DNA of 64,000 nucleotides from the NCBI GenBank assembly GCA_023422775.1, contig JAFAGM010000028.1:1-64000 (forward strand), written 5' to 3'. Each line of letters starts with the position of its first letter. Position 1 is the first letter of the stretch. Source of the stretch: Pseudomonadota bacterium (lineage in GTDB: Bacteria; Pseudomonadota; Alphaproteobacteria; Rhizobiales; Xanthobacteraceae). This document shows positions 59,033-64,000 of the stretch, in pieces. Under the pieces are notes generated by a model. That model made no database searches. It was not told where the DNA came from and saw only the letters and a program-made list of their open reading frames with translations. A program made the position numbers and the translations under genes.

Positions 59033-60151
59033 TCACACCCGCATCGGCATCAGCACGTAGAGTGCGCCCTTGTTTTCCTTGTCCTGCACCAGCGTCGGCG
59101 AACCGGGATCGGCCAGCTTGAGCACGGCGACTTCGCCTTCGATCTGGGCGGCGATGTCGAGCAGATAGCGCGAGTTGAAGCCGATATCGAGCGCGTCGGA
59201 GGCGTATTCGACTTCGAGTTCTTCCGTCGCGCTGCCGGAATCCGGATTGGTCACCGACAGCACGAGCTTGCCGGCGGACAGCGCCAGCTTCACCGCGCGG
59301 CCGCGTTCGCTCGAAATGGTCGAGACGCGGTCGACCGCGGCCTCGAAATCCTTCTTGTCGACGATCAGCTCCTTGTCGTTATTCTGCGGAATGACGCGGC
59401 CATAGTCAGGGAAGGTGCCGTCGATCAGCTTCGAGGTCAGCACGACGTTGCCGAGGGCGAAGCGGATCTTGCCCTGCGACAGTTCGATTCTGATTTCGGC
59501 TTCATTGTCCTCGATCAGGCGCTGCACTTCGCCGACGGTCTTGCGTGGGACGATGATGCCGGGCATGCCGGTGGCACCGGAGGGCTGCGCCAGGTCGATC
59601 TGGGCGAGCCGGTGTCCGTCGGTCGCGACGCCGCGCAGCGTCGCCGCCTTGGCGCTGCCGGCCGTGTGCAGATAGATGCCGTTGAGGTAGTAGCGGGTTT
59701 CCTCGGTCGAGATCGCAAACTGGGTGCGGTCGATCAGGCGTTTGACGTCGGCGGCGGCCAGCGAGAACGAATGCGTCATGTCGCCAGCGGCGAGATCGGG
59801 AAAATCGCTCTCCGGCAGCGTCTGCAGCGTGAAGCGCGAGCGGCCGGCGCGGATCGCGAGCACCGAACGGTCGCCGTCGGCTTCCAGCACGATCTGCGAG
59901 CCGTCGGGCAGCTTGCGGACGATGTCGTAGAACATGTGGGCCGGCACCGTGGTCGAACCGGCGGTCGCGGTTTCCGCCGCCAGCGTCTCGGTCACCTCGA
60001 GGTCGAGGTCGGTCGCCTTCAGCGACAATTTCGCGCTCTCGGCGCGGACCAGCACGTTGCCCAGGATCGGAATCGTGTTGCGGCGCTCGACCACGCGGTG
60101 GACATGGCCCAGCGACTTCAGGAGTTGCGCGCGTTCGACCGTAACCTTCAT
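59033..60151 (-). CDS. dnaN: DNA polymerase III sliding clamp (beta subunit)
   Basis: DnaN encircles DNA and tethers polymerase III. The 372-residue protein has three clamp domains and starts MKVTVERAQLLKSLGHVHRVVERRNTIP (1-28). It shows GVATDGHRLA and ends LYVLMPMRV, the conserved C-terminal peptide. The ATG at 60151 is chosen; a longer open frame upstream has no similarity. Confidence 0.97.
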   Translation of the reverse strand: MKVTVERAQLLKSLGHVHRVVERRNTIPILGNVLVRAESAKLSLKATDLDLEVTETLAAETATAGSTTVPAHMFYDIVRKLPDGSQIVLEADGDRSVLAIRAGRSRFTLQTLPESDFPDLAAGDMTHSFSLAAADVKRLIDRTQFAISTEETRYYLNGIYLHTAGSAKAATLRGVATDGHRLAQIDLAQPSGATGMPGIIVPRKTVGEVQRLIEDNEAEIRIELSQGKIRFALGNVVLTSKLIDGTFPDYGRVIPQNNDKELIVDKKDFEAAVDRVSTISSERGRAVKLALSAGKLVLSVTNPDSGSATEELEVEYASDALDIGFNSRYLLDIAAQIEGEVAVLKLADPGSPTLVQDKENKGALYVLMPMRV

Positions 60152-60549
60152 TGCACTACTCGCCCGATCCCCAAGAAAACACAGCGTTGGAAAGGCCGGG
60201 CTGCGGGACGCGCGCCACGGCACCGAAGACCCCGGAAAGCCGGATCATCCACCCGATATGATCAAAGCCGTCAGGGTCGCGCAAGGTGGCGCGGATGGCC
60301 CCGGGATTCAAGGGATTGGGGGCAGTTCCCCACGATTTACCGGCTGAACGGACGACCGTGGCCCGGACGTAGGTCGGCACCCGCGCGCCCCGCGTGTCGT
60401 TGGCTGGTGGGGCACCGCCGGGTCACCACAACGTCATGGCCGGGGGCTTGTCCCGGCCATCCACGGCTTGCCATGCAGCCCGGGGAACGTGGATGCCCGG
60501 GACAAGCCCGGGCATGACGATCTCGGCTGAGAGTGATGGGGATAGGCGT
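60152..60549. other. dnaA-dnaN intergenic region
   Basis: About 400 bases without a credible gene. The half next to dnaA (60432-60519) is a paired family A repeat; the rest should contain the dnaN promoter. It is long for this gene pair. Confidence 0.5.
60432..60519. repeat. Intergenic palindromic repeat, family A (paired)
   Basis: CGTCATGGCCGGGGGCTTGTCCCGGCCATCCACG and the inverse CGTGGATGCCCGGGACAAGCCCGGGCATGACG. It is close to the dnaA stop codon and may serve as its terminator. Confidence 0.8.
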
Positions 60550-61959
60550 TTATTCCTGAAGCTGGCGCTTCAGCGACTCCACTTCCTCGGACAGCGCCGT
60601 GTCCTTGGAGACCAGGGCCTCGATCTTGCGCACGGCATGCAGCACCGTGGTGTGGTCGCGTCCGCCGAAACGGCGGCCGATCTCGGGGAGCGAGCGCAAG
60701 GTCAGGGTCTTGGCGAGATACATCGCCACCTGTCGCGGGCGGACCACGTTGGCGGTCCGGCGCGAGGACAACAGATCGGAGCGGCTGACATTGTACTGCC
60801 GCGCCACCACGCGCTGGATGTCCTCGATCTTGATCCGCTTCGGCTCCTGCGGCCGCACCAGATCGCGCACCTCGTGCTCGGCCATTTCCAGCGTCACCGG
60901 ACGGTTGTTGAGCTTGGAATGCGCCAGCAGACGGTTGATCGCGCCTTCGAGGTCGCGGCCGTTATCGGTGATGGTGCGCGCCAGATAATGCAGCACCTCC
61001 TCGGGCACCTCGAAGGTCGCATGATGGGCGCGGGCGGCGGCGACGCGCGACTTGAGGATGCCGTGCCGCAGCTCCTCGCCGAGCGAGCCCATCTCGACCA
61101 CGAGGCCGCCGGCGAGCCGGGAGCGGACGCGATCGTCGAGGCTTTCGAGATCGGACGGCGGACGGTCGGCTGCGATCACGACCTGACGGCCGGCGTCGAT
61201 CAGCGCGTTCAGCGTGTGACAGAACTCGGCCTGCGTCGACTTGCCCTGCAGGAACTGGAGGTCGTCGATCACCAGCACGTCGATGCCGCGCAGCGCTTCC
61301 TTGAAGGCGAGCGCGGTCTGCGTCTTCAGCGCGGCGACGAAGCCGTACATGAATTTTTCCGCCGTGAGGTACAGCACCTTGCGCTCGTTGCCGGAATTGC
61401 CGGCCCAGGTCACCGCCTGGAGCAGGTGCGTCTTGCCGAGGCCGACGCCGGCATGGATGTAGAGCGGGTTGAACATGACGGGATCGCCGCGGCGTCCTTC
61501 GGCAACCTGGCGTGCGGCCGCATGCGCCAGCGTGTTGGAGCGGCCGACGACGAAGCTCGCGAACGTCAGGCGCGGATCGAGCGGAGAGCCGCCGAGCGCG
61601 TCGTGATTGGCCGAGACCGGCGCGGTCGCGGTCGAGCGCAATTCCGGCGCCGGTGCGCGGCGCGCCTCGATCGGGGCGGGCACTTCCTTCGGCTGCACGA
61701 CCGGGCGCACCGCCGAGCGGACCGTGAGATCGATGCGATGCACTTCCGGCATCTCGGCCTGCCAGCACGACAGCACGCGCTCGGCATAATGGGCCTGGAT
61801 CCAGCTCTTCAGGAAGCGGGTCGGCACCGAGAGCCGCACGCTCTCGTCCTGCACGCCTTCCAGATCCATGCGGGCAAACCAGCTCGTGTAGACGTCCTCG
61901 CCAACGCTCGAGCGCAGCCGCCCCTTCACGCGTGACCAGCGATCCTGTTCCATTGTCAT
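60550..61959 (-). CDS. dnaA: Chromosomal replication initiator protein DnaA
   Basis: DnaA binds DnaA boxes and opens oriC. The 469-residue protein has the N-terminal DnaB-interacting domain ([21 protein letters not shown]) and a variable linker. The AAA+ domain carries Walker A with Lys176 in [12 protein letters not shown] and Walker [14 protein letters not shown], and the C-terminal DNA-binding domain has [16 protein letters not shown]. The start is ATG 61959 (MTMEQDRW) with a second ATG two codons on. A long non-coding stretch precedes it. Confidence 0.97.
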   Translation of the reverse strand: MTMEQDRWSRVKGRLRSSVGEDVYTSWFARMDLEGVQDESVRLSVPTRFLKSWIQAHYAERVLSCWQAEMPEVHRIDLTVRSAVRPVVQPKEVPAPIEARRAPAPELRSTATAPVSANHDALGGSPLDPRLTFASFVVGRSNTLAHAAARQVAEGRRGDPVMFNPLYIHAGVGLGKTHLLQAVTWAGNSGNERKVLYLTAEKFMYGFVAALKTQTALAFKEALRGIDVLVIDDLQFLQGKSTQAEFCHTLNALIDAGRQVVIAADRPPSDLESLDDRVRSRLAGGLVVEMGSLGEELRHGILKSRVAAARAHHATFEVPEEVLHYLARTITDNGRDLEGAINRLLAHSKLNNRPVTLEMAEHEVRDLVRPQEPKRIKIEDIQRVVARQYNVSRSDLLSSRRTANVVRPRQVAMYLAKTLTLRSLPEIGRRFGGRDHTTVLHAVRKIEALVSKDTALSEEVESLKRQLQE

Positions 61960-62644
61960 CGTCAGAAAACTTCTCTTGAGAGATATAGTTGCGTTGCGAG
62001 CGCCATGCAGGATTCTCCTGCAGAACCCTTCGACAGGGTCCCCGGAATGGCGCGACCTCAAAGCGAGTCCATCGTCAGGCATGGCCCGACCGTCCGGCGG
62101 GAACGCCGCGTCAGATCAGCGATGTCAGAGATGGAGGGGTCGCGAGGTCAGCGCGTACTCTGCGCTCCGTCACACGCGGAAGGCTGGTGATCAGACGGAT
62201 CTAGGACGGCATCGTTGGAATGCGAAACGTGCTTCAATACCGCGTTGAGTCCGTAAGACATGATACCTCCCCGTCCTACCGTGATCGCTCACGGCAAGGT
62301 CCTGCGTGTCTTGAAGACAACCGCGCCGTACTCCTGTCGCGGATGCCTGCCCATGTACTGGTCGTCCGCTCGACGTCGCCGCCTTGCGTGTCGGGATAGT
62401 CTCGCGACGTCTCTCAAGTGCGCTTGGCGCGAGGCGGGAATCCGCCTGGAGACATTCAGACAAAGAACTACCGTTCCCATATTGATATGGGTTGTGAACC
62501 GACATCGCTTGTTGAAGCGTCGCCTACGTGCTCACCGCCGCCGATTTGCACGTTCGCCCCGTTTCCTAAACCGCGCTGGTCTGAAGATCGTGGGCGCCGC
62601 TGACGACTTAAGGAATACACTAAGCGGAAAGACTCGCAACGGAA

Positions 62645-62940
62645 TTGATTCACACTTGAGGCATCAAAAAACTTGACCTCGGTTAACGGCGCGCGCGAGT
62701 TGTTCACAGGCTCGGAAGCAAGTTTTTGGATTCGTGCACAGAATCGAAAACGTCGCGCCTCATGTGACAATTATCCGCCACCGCCAAAAATCTTTTAAAA
62801 ATTCGTCACGCACCCGACGTGCGGGCGAATTTTCCAAATGCTTGCGATCACTATGTCGATAAGTGATTAGCGAGACATCGCTTTTTGAGTCTCGTTTCCC
62901 AGGGTAACTCCCCGGCGATATGCGTTCCTGTGAATCTACG
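62645..62940. promoter_or_regulatory. Cluster of DnaA-box-like nonamers and A+T-rich patch
   Basis: Against TT(A/T)TNCACA I see TTGTTCACA at 62700 (one mismatch), TGATTCACA at 62646, TCGTGCACA at 62732, TTATCCGCC at 62771 and, reversed, AGATTCACA at 62929-62937 (two mismatches each). An A+T-rich run lies at 62786-62803. This may be DnaA autoregulation of dnaA or part of a replication origin; many alphaproteobacteria place oriC elsewhere, near hemE. Confidence 0.35.
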
Positions 62941-63132
62941 GTGTGTAGAACTTTCGTCGCCTGCGATTTAATTCGAGCCCGCCGCGCAGCGGTTTTTTGC
63001 AATGCAGTGAAAGTTTCGCCTGTTGCAAAACTTCGGCAGGTAAAACTACGGAACGAAGAATAGCGCTGACGATGCAGATCTTCCAATCGACCATCGAACG
63101 TGGCGTCACCTTGCGTGAATATGACGGCCAAC

Positions 63133-63158
63133 AAAAAAGCCCGGCGCGATGCCGGGCT
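63133..63158 (-). terminator. Rho-independent terminator of rpsT
   Basis: On the minus strand AGCCCGGC-ATCGC-GCCGGGCT forms a perfect 8-base stem followed by TTTTTTG. It lies about 85 bases after the rpsT stop. Confidence 0.9.
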
Positions 63159-63242
63159 GTTTGCAGCGTCGATCGGATCGACCGATCGGATGAGGCCGCG
63201 CGATTGCTTCGCGGGCTTGCCTCGCCAGTTTGCTTCGTCAGC

Positions 63243-63509
63243 TCACTTGGCGAGCTTGGCGATCTGCGCGGTGAGGCGCGAGACTTTGCGGCTGGCGTTG
63301 TTCTTGTGAATGATGTTGCGCTGGGCGGCGCGCATCAAAGCCGGCTCAGCGTTCGCCAGCGCCTTCACGGCAGCGGCGCGGTCGCCGGTCGCGATGGCTT
63401 CCTCGACGGTGCGCACGGCACCGCGCATCTGGGTGCGGCGCGACTTGTTGACGGCGGTGCGGCGGGCGATCTTGCGCGTCGCTTTCTTGGCGGAAGTGGT
63501 ATTGGCCAT
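63243..63509 (-). CDS. rpsT: 30S ribosomal protein S20
   Basis: S20 binds 16S rRNA in the body of the small subunit. The 88-residue basic protein begins [20 protein letters not shown] and ends [23 protein letters not shown] (66-88), the typical S20 helical pattern. The ATG at 63509 has AAAGGA at 10 bases; a long upstream frame extension is spurious. A clear terminator follows. rpsT-dnaA adjacency fits Bradyrhizobium-type chromosomes. Confidence 0.97.
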   Translation of the reverse strand: MANTTSAKKATRKIARRTAVNKSRRTQMRGAVRTVEEAIATGDRAAAVKALANAEPALMRAAQRNIIHKNNASRKVSRLTAQIAKLAK

Positions 63510-63869
63510 GGTCTCAATGTCCTTTGCGGTACCGGTCGCGTCTTGGTCGGGTAGCGCCGGCTGCTTGACCGCTGAATCGACGCTCGGATTTAGGGTGTTC
63601 GGTTGCTGGCTATTCCCGGAACATGAGGCTTGGACAGCCTGCAACTGCTCAAAGAACAGCGGCGGCAGGATTGCGCCCACCGCCAGTTGGCGCCCTTATA
63701 GAGAGGCTCTTGGGCACCGTCAACGCTTTCCGGACTGGAAAACCAGCCCTCCGGGCGCTTGAAGGGTCGCCGTAACGCCCTGAAGCGGTTGAATTTCTGC
63801 CGTCGCCCGGCTATTGGCTGGCGACGTTCCGAAAAGGCCGTTCGAGCGAACGGCCATCATGGGTGAGGC
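63510..63869. other. Divergent region upstream of rpsT
   Basis: About 360 bases between rpsT and the last partial gene. It should contain the rpsT promoter; I see no gene. At its right end lies a perfect palindrome GGCCGTTCG-AG-CGAACGGCC (63836-63855), just before the ribosome-binding site of the next gene. Confidence 0.55.
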
Positions 63870-64000
63870 ATGATCCGCGGCTTTTTCCGACTGATTGGGC
63901 TGTTGCTGCTCGCCGGGGGGTTCATCTTCATGGTCTATGACGGCGCCCGTTGGGTGGCCGATCAGACCCTCAAATTCACCCGGTTCGGCCAGTTCTGGAA
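63870..64000 (+). CDS. Membrane protein, N-terminal part (continues past window)
   Basis: The ATG at 63870, preceded by GGTGAGG, opens MIRGFFRLIGLLLLAGGFIF and continues MVYDGARWVADQTLKFTRFGQFW to the window edge. There is one clear membrane helix after a short basic start. The family cannot be decided from 43 residues; small membrane proteins with this start are common beside rpsT in Bradyrhizobium (recollection, not checked). Confidence 0.7.
   Translation, partial: MIRGFFRLIGLLLLAGGFIFMVYDGARWVADQTLKFTRFGQFW

Larger units (their letters stand above)
61960..63242. other. 1.28-kb non-coding region between rpsT and dnaA
   Basis: No frame here has family similarity, a good ribosome-binding site and natural composition together. 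The left two thirds are GC-rich like the genome average. From about 62640 to 63060 the sequence is A+T-richer, with DnaA-box-like nonamers and the patch AAAAATCTTTTAAAAATT (62786-62803). It should contain the dnaA promoter and, at its right end, the rpsT terminator. Confidence 0.6.

Noticed and set aside
62260..62676. 138-codon frame upstream of dnaA
   Set aside because: Arg/Ser/Leu-rich composition with no ribosome-binding site or motif; typical of non-coding GC-rich sequence.

Overview
The window is high-GC alphaproteobacterial chromosome, most likely Bradyrhizobium or a close Nitrobacteraceae relative. This rests on gene order (murJ-trpS-usp-nifU, tsaB-rimI-fur-miaB-phoH-ybeY-corC-lnt, and rpsT-dnaA-dnaN-recF-gyrB), on protein character, and on several families of palindromic intergenic repeats of the kind scattered through these genomes. 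No search was run, so the genus is an inference. I saw no rRNA, tRNA, insertion sequence, integrase or CRISPR array.

Layout. (1) 0-19.9 kb is a housekeeping cluster, nearly all on the minus strand: murJ, trpS, a universal stress protein, nifU, then tsaB, rimI, fur, a HAD phosphatase, miaB, phoH, ybeY, a CorC-type CBS protein, lnt, a PhrR/PraR-like regulator, an M20 peptidase and trmB. Many of these genes overlap by 4 bases. A plus-strand soluble chemoreceptor with three PAS repeats sits between nifU and tsaB. A PhyH oxygenase flanks the cluster on the left and a PfkB kinase on the right. (2) 20.07-26.7 kb is a compact plus-strand defence operon, hsdM-hsdS-brnT-brnA-hsdR: a complete type I restriction-modification system with a BrnT/BrnA toxin-antitoxin pair between the specificity and restriction subunits. 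(3) 26.8-40.8 kb is metabolic: acyl-CoA synthetase, serine hydrolase, succinate-semialdehyde dehydrogenase, enoyl-CoA hydratase, PurC, pirin, MmgE/PrpD, a FUSC membrane protein, a MATE transporter, and a MurA with Asp in place of the catalytic Cys.

(4) 41-54.9 kb looks like an accessory stress and energy module. It holds a LysR regulator, two tiny single-helix membrane proteins beside a ferritin-like (DUF6306-like) protein, two universal stress proteins, an orphan cytochrome c oxidase subunit I, four GreA/Rnk-fold paralogues (three consecutive), an amino-acid permease, a PTS EIIA domain protein, a 46-residue FPASDPP protein, speD-speE and glutamate dehydrogenase. Several of its intergenic gaps carry perfect hairpins without T-tracts. 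The mix suggests coordinated adjustment of transcription, respiration and nitrogen/polyamine metabolism under stress or low oxygen, but that role is inferred from families and proximity only.

(5) 55-64 kb is the replication cluster rpsT-dnaA-dnaN-recF-gyrB on the minus strand. A 1.28-kb non-coding stretch upstream of dnaA contains DnaA-box-like nonamers and an A+T-rich patch. The window ends in the start of a membrane protein gene.
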